From JANPPS01 sp965246835 (GTDB taxonomy: Bacteria; Pseudomonadota; Alphaproteobacteria; Acetobacterales; Acetobacteraceae): a stretch of 64,000 bases of DNA. Below the pieces are notes generated by a model. It was not told where the DNA came from. It worked only from the letters and a program-made list of their open reading frames with translations, and ran no database searches. The stretch lies in NCBI GenBank assembly GCA_965246835.1, contig CBDFFQ010000002.1, forward strand, positions 496,001 through 560,000, written 5' to 3'. Both the position numbers and the translations under genes were made by a program. Positions 10,160 to 18,393 of this stretch are shown here, piece after piece (the first letter of the stretch is position 1; each line of letters starts with the position of its first letter).

Positions 10160-10933
10160 TCACTCCATCGGGGAGGTGGTCGCAGCGTCCCGAAATGCGG
10201 CAATCACGTCGAGCATGGCGGGCGAGGGTTCGCCGAGGCTCACCAGGCTGAGCTCCTGCACGATGGGAGCGCCGACCGACAGCATCCTCACGGGACGCCC
10301 GTTGGCCAGCTTGGACTGCGTGATCCCGAGCGCGCCCACCTCCTGCTCGACCACGCCCAAGACCTGGGTGCCGTTCCTGACTTGGATACGATTGGGCGCC
10401 GTGACGCGCCGCCCAGCTCCCAGGGTTGCGCCTTCGACGGAGGCCAAGACCCCGCCTCCCTCGTGAACCGATACGAGCCGGATCGGCAAGGCGGGACCGC
10501 CTAAATCCGTCCAGTTCGTGATCTGTCCGTTCAGGACGCCAACCAGCATCTCTCTCGTAATCGATCCTACGGGATTGCTCGGATGGACGACAAAGGCAGC
10601 CTGCGTCATCGACACCCGGAACACCCGCAACCGATCGATCGGAGCATTGGGCGAAAGGCGAAGAACGGTGTCGACCTCGTTTGCTAAAGCGGTGGAGATC
10701 ATCGCCAGGTCCGCCTTGCCGTCGAGCAACGCGAACAATCCGATGCTGGATTTGTTCGGGACCACCACAATCCGGTGACGGGCGGCAGCCTCCACGGACG
10801 CAAGCTTTCCGACGACCAATTCGGAGTTGAAGGTGGTCGAGCCCTGGAGCGTCAGCGTGTCGGCGACCGCAACCGTGCCGCAAAACAGCCAGCCCAGGAC
10901 GATTATCGCTGCCAGTCGCGCAAACCGGGCCAT
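10160..10933 (-). CDS. PstS-like periplasmic substrate-binding protein
   Basis: A 257-residue protein with a clear signal peptide (LAAIIVLGWLFCGTVAVADT). After it come LQGSTTFNSELV and the segment LADLAMIS-like (KADLAMISTAL), as in PstS/PBP-like phosphate-binding proteins. The later FVVHPSNPVGSITREMLVGVLNGQITNW is the classic hinge segment of that family. There is no pst permease next to it. Instead it is co-transcribed with the GGDEF-EAL sensor, so it more likely acts as a sensing partner than as a transporter part. GGAG precedes the ATG. Confidence 0.85.
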   Translation of the reverse strand: MARFARLAAIIVLGWLFCGTVAVADTLTLQGSTTFNSELVVGKLASVEAAARHRIVVVPNKSSIGLFALLDGKADLAMISTALANEVDTVLRLSPNAPIDRLRVFRVSMTQAAFVVHPSNPVGSITREMLVGVLNGQITNWTDLGGPALPIRLVSVHEGGGVLASVEGATLGAGRRVTAPNRIQVRNGTQVLGVVEQEVGALGITQSKLANGRPVRMLSVGAPIVQELSLVSLGEPSPAMLDVIAAFRDAATTSPME

Positions 10934-11058
10934 GGGTACTCCGTGCCGAACAACCCCCAGACCGGGTCGTTACCGCACGATCAGACCGCAAAAAGACTAA
11001 TATTTCGTCAACGCAGGACGGCTCCGGTGGGTGAGAAGGCGAAAATGGCCGCCGGCTG

Positions 11059-11856
11059 TCAGACCACCCGCACCTGCAGCTCCGGCAAGCCCTCGATCCG
11101 TCCCACCATCAGATCTCCCGCCACCACGGGCCCCACATTCTCCGGCGTGCCGCTGTAGATGATGTCCCCGGGCGCCAGCTCGAACGCCTGCGACAGCTGG
11201 GCGATCTGCTCCGCCACCGTCCAGATCATCTGGTCCAAATCCGTGGATTGCCGCAGCAGCCCATTCACCCGCAGCGTGATCGCGCCGCGGCCCAGATGCC
11301 CCACGAGCGCCACGGGATGGATGGGCCCGATCGGGGCGGAGTGGTCGAAGCTCTTGCCGATCTCCCAGGGCTTCTTCTGGTCGCCCATGCCGCGCTGCAG
11401 GTCCCGCCGGGTCATATCCAGGCCGATGGCGTAGCCGAAAACATGGTCCAGCGCCTGCGCCACCCGAATGTCGCGCCCGCCGCGATGCAGCGCCGCCACG
11501 AGTTCGATCTCATGGTGGTAGTTGCGTGTGAGGGTGGGGTAGGGATGGTCCCCCACCGTGCCCGGCGCCACGAACTGCACCGCATCGGACGGTTTCTGGA
11601 AGAAGAAGGGCGGCTCCCGGTTCGGATCGCTCCCCATCTCGCGGGCGTGGGCGGCGTAGTTGCGGCCGATGCAGTAGATGCGGCGGACCGGGAAGACCTG
11701 GTCCGTGCCCATGATCGGGATCGACGGTTGCGCCACCGTGAACGGCATGCGCGGGCCGGAGTCCGGCGTCGGGTCGCGTCCCTGGGCCCGCGCCGTTCCG
11801 GCAGCTCCCGCCAGCAATGAGCCCAGCAATGCCCCGCGCCGCCCGGTCCGTTCCAT
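11059..11856 (-). CDS. Fumarylacetoacetate hydrolase family protein with Tat-like leader
   Basis: A 265-residue FAH-fold hydrolase/isomerase. The core has YCIGRNYAAHAREMG, the metal-binding acidic motif HHEIELVAAL, and GYAIGLDMTRRDLQ; it ends with YSGTPENVGPVV. Such enzymes cut acylpyruvates or isomerise and decarboxylate homoprotocatechuate-derived acids. The start chosen (MERTGRRGALLG) has GGGGAGGAT upstream. It is odd in carrying an N-terminal RRGALLGSLLAGAAGTARAQ stretch that looks like a twin-arginine signal peptide ending in ARA-Q, whereas FAH-family proteins are normally cytoplasmic. The substrate is not known. Confidence 0.85.
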   Translation of the reverse strand: MERTGRRGALLGSLLAGAAGTARAQGRDPTPDSGPRMPFTVAQPSIPIMGTDQVFPVRRIYCIGRNYAAHAREMGSDPNREPPFFFQKPSDAVQFVAPGTVGDHPYPTLTRNYHHEIELVAALHRGGRDIRVAQALDHVFGYAIGLDMTRRDLQRGMGDQKKPWEIGKSFDHSAPIGPIHPVALVGHLGRGAITLRVNGLLRQSTDLDQMIWTVAEQIAQLSQAFELAPGDIIYSGTPENVGPVVAGDLMVGRIEGLPELQVRVV

Positions 11857-11967
11857 TTTCAATCCTCCCCGCCGTGACGAACAGGGTAGTGTCAGGCGCG
11901 GCAGAGGGCTATCTCTGCGGTGTGCCCCGACCAACCCAGGCCCGGCGGAACAGGAGCAAGACCCACG

Positions 11968-13140
11968 ATGTCACGCAAGACCGGCCGCCAGTTCTTCTCC
12001 AATCCGGGTCCGACCAACATCCCCGACAGCGTGCTCCGCGCCATGGACCGGCCGACGATCGACTTCATGGACCCTGAATTCGTGGCGTTGTTCCACGAGG
12101 GTGTCACCGGCCTCAAGCGCGTGCTGCGGACCGAGGGCGAGGTGTTCCTCTACACAGCCTCCGGCCATGGCGCGTGGGAGGCGACGCTGACAAACCTGCT
12201 TTCCCCGGGGGACACCGTGCTGCTGCTGGAAAGCGGCTGGTTCAGCGAGGGCTGGGCCGAGATGGCGGTAAAGCTCGGCCTCAAGACGCAGACGGTCGCG
12301 GCCGATTGGCGCCGGGGTGTGGACACGGGGGCCGTGGCCGCGGCGCTGCGGGCCGACACCGGGCACGTCATCAAGGCGGTGCTGGCCGTGCATAACGAGA
12401 CCGCGACCGGAATGGCGATGCCGTTGCCCGAGATTCGCGCCGCCCTAGATTCCACCCAGCACCCGGCGCTGTTCTGCGTGGACACCATCAGCTCGCTCGG
12501 CTCGCTCGAGTTCCGGATGGCGGAGTGGGGCATCGATGCCGTGGTTGGCGGCAGCCAGAAAGGCCTGATGCTGCCGACCGGGTTCAGCTTCACCGCGGCC
12601 TCGGCCAAGGCGATGCGGGCGCATGAGACGGCGCGGATGCCGCGGCATTATTTCGATTGGACGGTCATGGTGACCCGGGCCTTCCGTTCGTTCGTGGGGA
12701 CGGTGCCGGTCAGCCTGTTCTACGGCCTGAAGGAGAGCCTGCGGCTGATCGAGCTGGAGGGATTGGACGCCGTGATCGCGCGGCACCATCGCCTGGCGGA
12801 GGCGACGCGCCGGGCCGTGCGGACCTGGTCGGGCAATAGCGGGCCGCAATTCTATTGCCTCGATCCCGCGCGGTATTCGGATTCCGTCACCACCATCTTG
12901 ATGCCCGAGGGGCATGACGCCGACCGCGTGCGCAAGACGGCGCTGGACCGGTTCAACGTGTCGTTGGGCGGCGGATTGGGCAAGCTGGGCGGGCAGGTCT
13001 TCCGGATCGGCCACCTGGGTGACCTCAACGAGCCCATGATCCTGGGCACGCTGGGCGCCGTGGAGATGAGCCTGAAGATCAACCAGGTGCCGCATGGGCG
13101 CGGCGGCGTGGATGCGGCGATGGAGTATCTGGCCGCCTGA
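11968..13140 (+). CDS. Serine-glyoxylate aminotransferase family (class V PLP enzyme)
   Basis: A 390-residue class V aminotransferase. The N-terminus (FFSNPGPTNIPDSVLRAM) and the PLP-lysine motif GGSQKGLMLPTG match the alanine/serine-glyoxylate aminotransferase group. The PLP-ring aspartate is in FCVDTISSLGS. The reaction interconverts serine and glyoxylate with hydroxypyruvate and glycine, which ties it to the GhrA-type reductase and malate synthase G here. The start at 11968 follows AGGAG, and a hairpin after the stop probably ends the transcript. Confidence 0.88.
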   Translation: MSRKTGRQFFSNPGPTNIPDSVLRAMDRPTIDFMDPEFVALFHEGVTGLKRVLRTEGEVFLYTASGHGAWEATLTNLLSPGDTVLLLESGWFSEGWAEMAVKLGLKTQTVAADWRRGVDTGAVAAALRADTGHVIKAVLAVHNETATGMAMPLPEIRAALDSTQHPALFCVDTISSLGSLEFRMAEWGIDAVVGGSQKGLMLPTGFSFTAASAKAMRAHETARMPRHYFDWTVMVTRAFRSFVGTVPVSLFYGLKESLRLIELEGLDAVIARHHRLAEATRRAVRTWSGNSGPQFYCLDPARYSDSVTTILMPEGHDADRVRKTALDRFNVSLGGGLGKLGGQVFRIGHLGDLNEPMILGTLGAVEMSLKINQVPHGRGGVDAAMEYLAA

Positions 13141-13160
13141 AGAGCCCCCCGGAGTGCGGA

Positions 13161-13187
13161 GCGCCCATCCTACGCCGGGATGGGCGC
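13161..13187. terminator. Hairpin between convergent aminotransferase and glcB genes
   Basis: GCGCCCATCC and GGATGGGCGC form a perfect 10-bp stem around a 7-base loop, just after the aminotransferase stop and before the glcB stop. It lacks a clear T-tract, so it may be a bidirectional terminator or an mRNA-end stabiliser. Confidence 0.55.
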
Positions 13188-13214
13188 GACATTCGGGTGT
13201 TGGCGGAAGTGGCG

Positions 13215-15374
13215 TCAGGCCGCCTTCGCCTCCCGGCGCCGGGCATGCAGGATGAACTCGGTATAGCCGTTCGGCTGCGTACGCCCCTCGAAGATCAGCT
13301 CGCTGGCCGCCCGGAAGGCCGGGCCGTTGGTATTGCTGGCCATGGGGCGATAGGCCGGGTCCTGCGCGTTCTGCCGGTCCACGACGCTGGCCATGCGCAG
13401 CAATGTCTCCCGCACCTGCGCCTCCGTCACCACGCCGTGATGCAGCCAGTTGGCGACGTGCTGCGCGGAGATGCGCAGCGTCGCGCGGTCCTCCATCAGG
13501 CCCACGTCGTGCACGTCCGGCACCTTGGAGCAGCCCACGCCCTGGTCGATCCAGCGCACGACGTAACCGAGGATGCCCTGCGCGTTGTTGTCCAGCTCCT
13601 GCTGCACATCGTCGGGCGCCCAGTTCGGGCGGTCAGCGATCGGGATGGTCAGCAGATCCTGCACCGTGCCGCGGGTCTTGCCGGCGAGCTCCGCCTGCCG
13701 GGCCGCCACATCCACTTGGTGATAATGCAGGGCATGCAGCGTGGCGGCGGTCGGGGAGGGAACCCAGGCCGTGCTGGCGCCGGCGCGGGGGTGGCCGATC
13801 TTCTGCTCCAGCATCTCCGCCATCCGGTCCGGCGCCGCCCACATGCCCTTGCCGATCTGCGCCCGGCCCAGCAGGCCGCAGGCTAGGCCCACATCCACGT
13901 TGCGGTCCTCATAGGCCTTAATCCAGGCCGTGCCCTTCATCTCCGCCTTGCGGATCATGGCCCCGGCTTCCATCGAGGTGTGCATCTCGTCCCCGGTGCG
14001 GTCCAAGAAGCCGGTGTTGATGAACACGACGCGCGCCCGCGCCGCATGGATGCAGGCGGCGAGGTTGGCGCTGGTGCGCCGCTCCTCGTCCATGATGCCC
14101 ATCTTCAGCGTGTTGGGATCGAGACCGAGGATCTGCTCCACGCGGCCGAACAGCTCGTTCGCGAACGCCACTTCCTCCGGCCCATGCATCTTCGGCTTCA
14201 CGATATACACGGACCCGGTGCGGCTGTTGCGGATCGGGCCGGTGGCTTTCAGGTCGTGGATCGCGATCAATGACGTGATTGCGGCGTCCAGCATGCCCTC
14301 CGGCACCTCGGCACCCTCGGCCGTCAGCACCGTGTCGGTATACATGTGGTGCCCGACATTGCGGATCAGCATCACGCTGCGGCCTGGCAGAGTCAGGGTG
14401 CCGCCATCGGGCGCCGTGTACTTGCGGTCAGGATGCAGCCGGCGTGTGAAGATGCGGCCGTTCTTCTCCAGGTCGGAGCTGAGCGTGCCCCGCATAAGGC
14501 CGAGCCAGTTAGCATAGACCGTTACTTTGTCCGGCGCATCCACGGCGGCGACGCTGTCCTCACAGTCCTGGATGGTCGTGAGTGCGGATTCCAGCAGCAA
14601 ATCCGATACCCCGGCCGGGTCGGTGGCGCCGATCGGGTGGGCGCGGTTGATCTGGATTTCGACATGCAGGCCGTGATTCTGCAGCAGCACGGCCGTGGGC
14701 GCCCCGGGATCGCCGCGATAGCCAACGAACTTGGCCGAGGTCGCGAGCGCCACCGCCCCGCCCCCCGCCATACCGGCCATCAGCCGGCCGTGCTCGACGG
14801 TGTAGGAGGTCGCATCGGCATGCGAGCCCTCTGCCAGCGGCGCCGCGAGGTCCAGCACCTGCTTGGCGCGGGCCACGACGGCGGCGCCGCGGATTTTGTT
14901 GAAGCTGGCGCCGCGGGTGGCGCCATCGGTTTCCGGCAGGGCGTCGGTGCCATACAACGCATCGTAGAGGCTGCCCCAGCGCGCATTGGCGGCATTGAGC
15001 GCGTAGCGGGCGTTCATGACCGGCACCACGAGCTGCGGCCCGGCCAGCGTCGCGATTTCGGGGTCCACGTTCTCGGTGGTGATCGAAAACGGCGCCGGTT
15101 CCGGCTGAAGGTAACCGATGCCGGTCAGGAACTCGGCATAGGCGGCCGGATCGTGCGGGGCCGTGCCCTGGGCGAGGTGCCAGGCATCGATCTGCTGCTG
15201 CAGGTGGTCGCGCTTGTCCAGCAGGGCGGCGTTGCGGGGCGCCAGCTCGCGGACCAGGTCGGCGAACCCGGACCAGAACGCGTCGGCGCCGACGCCGGTG
15301 CCGGGGAGTGCTGTGGCCACGAACTCATGCAGTTCCCGCGCAACCTTCAGTCCCGCCGCCTCGATCCGATCCAT
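13215..15374 (-). CDS. glcB: Malate synthase G
   Basis: A 719-residue enzyme, the usual length for the G isoform. It condenses glyoxylate with acetyl-CoA to give malate. Typical segments are present: NARYALNAANARWGSLYDALYGTD, the barrel core NWLGLMRGTL, TGSVYIVKPKMHGPEEVAFA around the catalytic Arg/Glu region, and GIMDEERRTSANL. The C-terminal plug carries PDVHDVGLMEDRATLRISAQH with the catalytic aspartate. It is divergent from a PNPOx-like gene and convergent with the aminotransferase. It gives the cell a route to use glyoxylate made by neighbouring pathways. Confidence 0.96.
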   Translation of the reverse strand: MDRIEAAGLKVARELHEFVATALPGTGVGADAFWSGFADLVRELAPRNAALLDKRDHLQQQIDAWHLAQGTAPHDPAAYAEFLTGIGYLQPEPAPFSITTENVDPEIATLAGPQLVVPVMNARYALNAANARWGSLYDALYGTDALPETDGATRGASFNKIRGAAVVARAKQVLDLAAPLAEGSHADATSYTVEHGRLMAGMAGGGAVALATSAKFVGYRGDPGAPTAVLLQNHGLHVEIQINRAHPIGATDPAGVSDLLLESALTTIQDCEDSVAAVDAPDKVTVYANWLGLMRGTLSSDLEKNGRIFTRRLHPDRKYTAPDGGTLTLPGRSVMLIRNVGHHMYTDTVLTAEGAEVPEGMLDAAITSLIAIHDLKATGPIRNSRTGSVYIVKPKMHGPEEVAFANELFGRVEQILGLDPNTLKMGIMDEERRTSANLAACIHAARARVVFINTGFLDRTGDEMHTSMEAGAMIRKAEMKGTAWIKAYEDRNVDVGLACGLLGRAQIGKGMWAAPDRMAEMLEQKIGHPRAGASTAWVPSPTAATLHALHYHQVDVAARQAELAGKTRGTVQDLLTIPIADRPNWAPDDVQQELDNNAQGILGYVVRWIDQGVGCSKVPDVHDVGLMEDRATLRISAQHVANWLHHGVVTEAQVRETLLRMASVVDRQNAQDPAYRPMASNTNGPAFRAASELIFEGRTQPNGYTEFILHARRREAKAA

Positions 15375-15448
15375 CCGTCTTCATCTCCCGATATCTGCGC
15401 CCTTATTGGCGGGGGCGGTCGTTCTGTCGAGTAGGCTGTGCCAGTGTT

Positions 15449-15476
15449 CACCCATGCACGGGTGTCCACCCATGCA
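15449..15476. repeat. Direct and inverted CACCCATGCA motifs in the glcB/PNPOx promoter gap
   Basis: ACCCATGCA occurs twice, 18 bp apart start to start (15450 and 15468), and the first copy sits in a near-palindrome CACCCATGCACGGGTG. It lies just before the PNPOx-like gene in a divergent promoter region. It could be a regulator-binding site; this is inference only. Confidence 0.3.
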
Positions 15477-15485
15477 GGGATTGCG

Positions 15486-16037
15486 ATGCAAGGTTTGAAC
15501 GACATCAAGGCGGAAGCGTTCCGCTGCCTGTCGCGCGGGGTGGCGGACCGGCGATCCCCGTTCCGTCACCCGGCGCTCGGCACCATTGCCGATGGCCGGC
15601 CTTCGGTGCGGACCGTGGTATTACGTGCGTGGGATGCCGGGCTGCGCCGCATTACGGTGCATAGCGACATCCGCGCCGCCAAGATCGCGGAGGTCGCGGC
15701 CATGGCCGCGGTGTCGCTGCATGTGTGGGATCCCGGCCATCTGGTGCAGCTACGGCTGGATGGGGAAGCGATGCGGGCCGGGCCGGAGCGCGCGGCGGCG
15801 GAATGGGCGCGGCTGCACGCCGGCTCCCGCGCCACCTACGCGACGGAGCCGCAGCCTGGTTCTGTCATCGACGATCCGGCAGATTTATCGCGCAATGAGG
15901 CGCAGGCCTTCGCGCATTTTGCGGTGCTGGACATCACGATCGGTGCGTTCGAATGGCTGCATCTGGCCGCGGACGGGCATCGGCGGGCGCGGTTTACCTG
16001 GGCGGAGGCGTGGCAGGGGGTTTGGCTGGTGCCGTAG
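15486..16037 (+). CDS. Pyridoxamine 5'-phosphate oxidase-like FMN-binding protein
   Basis: A 183-residue split-barrel flavoprotein-like protein. RTVVLRAWD (FMN-phosphate-contact type) is followed by HSDIRAAKIAEV, with the order and spacing seen in PNPOx and related alphaproteobacterial proteins. The C-terminus FEWLHLAADGHRRARF resembles the usual substrate-side segment. It could be a true PdxH-like oxidase, but it is shorter and lacks the standard PdxH C-terminal RLHDR motif, so a general FMN-binding family member is more likely. The ATG follows AGGGA; it is divergent from glcB. Confidence 0.72.
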   Translation: MQGLNDIKAEAFRCLSRGVADRRSPFRHPALGTIADGRPSVRTVVLRAWDAGLRRITVHSDIRAAKIAEVAAMAAVSLHVWDPGHLVQLRLDGEAMRAGPERAAAEWARLHAGSRATYATEPQPGSVIDDPADLSRNEAQAFAHFAVLDITIGAFEWLHLAADGHRRARFTWAEAWQGVWLVP

Positions 16038-16043
16038 ATCACG

Positions 16044-16090
16044 CGAGGCCGACATCCGTCACCCGAGGCCGACATTCGTCAGCCGAGGCC
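16044..16090. repeat. 20-bp tandem repeat at the 3' end of imuB
   Basis: A 20-base unit beginning CGAGGCCGACAT is repeated about 2.3 times (16044, 16064, 16084), spanning the imuB stop codon. The second copy differs from the first at two positions. It looks like a local slippage duplication at the end of the gene. Confidence 0.7.
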
Positions 16091-17569
16091 ATGCACATAC
16101 CATTGCAGCCCGCCCGTGCGCGGGTCCACGCCATCTCCCCGGCGGAACAGCCAGAAGCGGCGGCCTTCATCGTCCTCCACCTGAAAATAGTCCCTGATGG
16201 CATGGGTCTCGGCGTCGCGGCGCCACCATTCGGCGTGGATGCGCTCCGGCCCGTCGGCCTGGCGCACGCGGTGGCGGCGGCGTTGCCAGGTGAAGGCGGC
16301 GGGCGGCTGGTCCGGCAGCAGAGCCAGGGCGTCCACCGGGCGCGGCGGGTCCAGCAGGCGCACGGCACTGGATCGCAGGGGCCAGCTGCGCCCGGTGCGG
16401 GGCGCCAGTGCGGGGATGCGGCGCACCGAGCGCTCCGGCACGTCGCTCTCGACCGGTTCCACGCGATACACCCGGTCCGCCCCCAGCCGGTTGCTGAGCC
16501 GGTCCACGAGGGTGGAGATGTCGGGCGCCTTGTCATCGAGCTGCGCCCAGTGCAGCGCCTCCGCCAAGGGCGCCACCAGCCGCATCGCCTCCACGCCCAG
16601 CCCGGGATCGACCTGGTCCAGCCGATCCTCCAGCAGGCGGGCCAGGTGCCCGGCGTCGCGGGAGGGGCGGGCGGTGCCGATGCGGATGGCCTGGATCTCG
16701 CCATCCACCCGCTCGAACAACAGGTCCAGCCGGCGGGCGCCGAGCCCTTGCGCCTCGAGCATGGCGCATAGCGGCGGGGCCAGATGCCGGATCGCCTCCG
16801 CCAGGCTGTCGGGTGTCAGCAGCGGCTCCACGAACGTCACGCGGTGCTGCAGCGTTTCCGGGTGGGGCAGGGGCGCCAGCGGCTCCGGCGCGCGGCCCAA
16901 AGCCTGGTCGAGGCGCAGCGTCACCTGCGGCCCCAAGCGCCGGGCCAGACCGGCCCGCGGCATGCGCATGAGGTCACCGATCCGCTCCAGCCCCAGGCGG
17001 CGCAGGGTCACGACCGTCTCTGGCGGCAGGCGCAGCGCCCGGACCGGAAGCGGGGCCAGCGCCGCGGCCTGCTCACCAGGGGGCACGATCCTGGGCGAAT
17101 GCCGAGCAAGGGCATGCGCGGCCCCCGCCGTGTCCGCGAGCGCCGCGCGGGCGGTGATGCCGTCGGCCGCGCAGGGCTCCAGCATGGCCCGCAGCAACCC
17201 GGCCTCATCCCCATGCAGATGCGCGCAGCCCGTCACGTCCAGCCACAGCCCGTCCGGTGCATCGAGCCCCACCAGCGGCGTGACCCGGCGGCACCACTGC
17301 GCCATGCGCGCAAGAGCGGCCGCCTCCGCCGCCGGATCGGCCTCCCTGACATCGAGGCCGGGCACCAGCGCCATCGCGTGCGCCAGCGCCATCCCGGGCA
17401 TGAGCCCCAGCGCCTGCGCCGCCGCATCCACCCCGGCCACCACCCGGCGCCGCCCATCATGGGCGGCCGTGATCAGCGGGTCAGGCGGCGCGGCGTCCGG
17501 TGTGGGCGGGCGATGCCGTAGCCGATCCGTGCGCCAATGCGGGAACCAGACCGAGACGACCCTGCGCAT
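16079..17569 (-). CDS. imuB: ImuB, catalytically inactive Y-family polymerase homologue
   Basis: A 496-residue Y-family-like protein. It begins MRRVVSVWFPHWRTDRL, where active DinB-type polymerases have an acidic DxDAF motif, so the metal ligands are missing as is usual for ImuB. The palm/finger region contains AGVDAAAQALGLMPGMALAHA, and the C-terminus (WQRRRHRVRQADGPERI ... WFRR-type RFWLFRRGD) matches ImuB. ImuB links the beta clamp to ImuA and the error-prone polymerase DnaE2 during SOS mutagenesis. The start lies 89 bp inside the end of imuA. No dnaE2 gene follows, so the polymerase must be elsewhere. Confidence 0.93.
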   Translation of the reverse strand: MRRVVSVWFPHWRTDRLRHRPPTPDAAPPDPLITAAHDGRRRVVAGVDAAAQALGLMPGMALAHAMALVPGLDVREADPAAEAAALARMAQWCRRVTPLVGLDAPDGLWLDVTGCAHLHGDEAGLLRAMLEPCAADGITARAALADTAGAAHALARHSPRIVPPGEQAAALAPLPVRALRLPPETVVTLRRLGLERIGDLMRMPRAGLARRLGPQVTLRLDQALGRAPEPLAPLPHPETLQHRVTFVEPLLTPDSLAEAIRHLAPPLCAMLEAQGLGARRLDLLFERVDGEIQAIRIGTARPSRDAGHLARLLEDRLDQVDPGLGVEAMRLVAPLAEALHWAQLDDKAPDISTLVDRLSNRLGADRVYRVEPVESDVPERSVRRIPALAPRTGRSWPLRSSAVRLLDPPRPVDALALLPDQPPAAFTWQRRRHRVRQADGPERIHAEWWRRDAETHAIRDYFQVEDDEGRRFWLFRRGDGVDPRTGGLQWYVHGLG

Positions 17570-18254
17570 CGCACGCCTCCACCACCCATGACCCCGTCTG
17601 CCCACCCCGGCTCCGTACCAGATCGAGCCGCCATCGCGCCCGGCCCACACCGGGAATGTCGGGGGCCCACGCTAGGGCCGGACCGGCCGGCACGGCCGAA
17701 ACCTGCCATCGGGTTACGGCGGCGGTGGCATCCTCAGGGTGATCCTTGCGAGGCCGGCGCAGCACGAGCGCCATGACGCCCGACCCCTCCGCCGCCAGTT
17801 GCAGCCGCCGCGACGCGGTCAGTGACACCCGGCCCGAGATTTCTCCCACCACACCGGCCAGGCCGCGATGGCGCAACCCCTCCTCCATCACCAGCAGCAC
17901 GCTGCGCCCGGCCTCGGCATAGACCACCCGGTCCGGATGCAGCCCGGCACTTGCCAGCCCCGGGGCAAACAGGTCATCCCGCTCCAGCACCCACAACACG
18001 AAGCCCGGCATCCGCGCCAGGATCCCCGCCGCAAACAGGGCGCCGGCCGCCCCGGCCTGGCGATCGGCGCCGGCGCCCATGACTTCATGCAACGCGCCGG
18101 GCAACAGGCCGCCACCGGGTAGCACGGCGTCGATCTCCGCGATCCCGAACGGGACGGCATGGGCCTGCGTGTCAAAGGTCGGTCTTTCGATGCGGGCGAT
18201 GGCAGCGCGCAGGTGTTCGATCGCAGAATGCTTTGTTTGTGCGGAATAATTCAT
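17481..18254 (-). CDS. imuA: ImuA, RecA-like SOS mutasome protein
   Basis: A 257-residue RecA-fold protein of the ImuA family. It has IAEIDAVLPGGGLLPGALHEV near the N-terminus and VLWVLERDDLFAPGL further in. It lacks a good Walker A, as ImuA proteins often do. It acts with ImuB and DnaE2 in damage-induced mutagenesis. The gene overlaps imuB by 89 bp, so the two form an operon. A LexA box lies 27 bp before the start codon, which supports SOS control. Confidence 0.9.
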   Translation of the reverse strand: MNYSAQTKHSAIEHLRAAIARIERPTFDTQAHAVPFGIAEIDAVLPGGGLLPGALHEVMGAGADRQAGAAGALFAAGILARMPGFVLWVLERDDLFAPGLASAGLHPDRVVYAEAGRSVLLVMEEGLRHRGLAGVVGEISGRVSLTASRRLQLAAEGSGVMALVLRRPRKDHPEDATAAVTRWQVSAVPAGPALAWAPDIPGVGRARWRLDLVRSRGGQTGSWVVEACDAQGRLGLVPALAHGSATASPAHTGRRAA

Positions 18255-18280
18255 GGCAACGTGTCGCCTCGGGACGGCAT

Positions 18281-18295
18281 GTTCTTATTTTGTTC
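18281..18295. promoter_or_regulatory. LexA box (GTTC-N7-GTTC) of imuAB
   Basis: GTTCTTATTTTGTTC fits the alphaproteobacterial LexA operator GTTC-N7-GTTC exactly. It lies 27 bp upstream of imuA, in an AT-rich promoter stretch. This operator is well established for alphaproteobacterial SOS genes, including imuAB. Confidence 0.88.
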
Positions 18296-18393
18296 GTTTC
18301 CGGCCCGCACGTCAATCCCGAGTCGCGCAATCCCCGAACACAGAATGGTGCCCTTTACCAGAACGCATGAGGTTCAGAGCCTAACAGTCTGAC

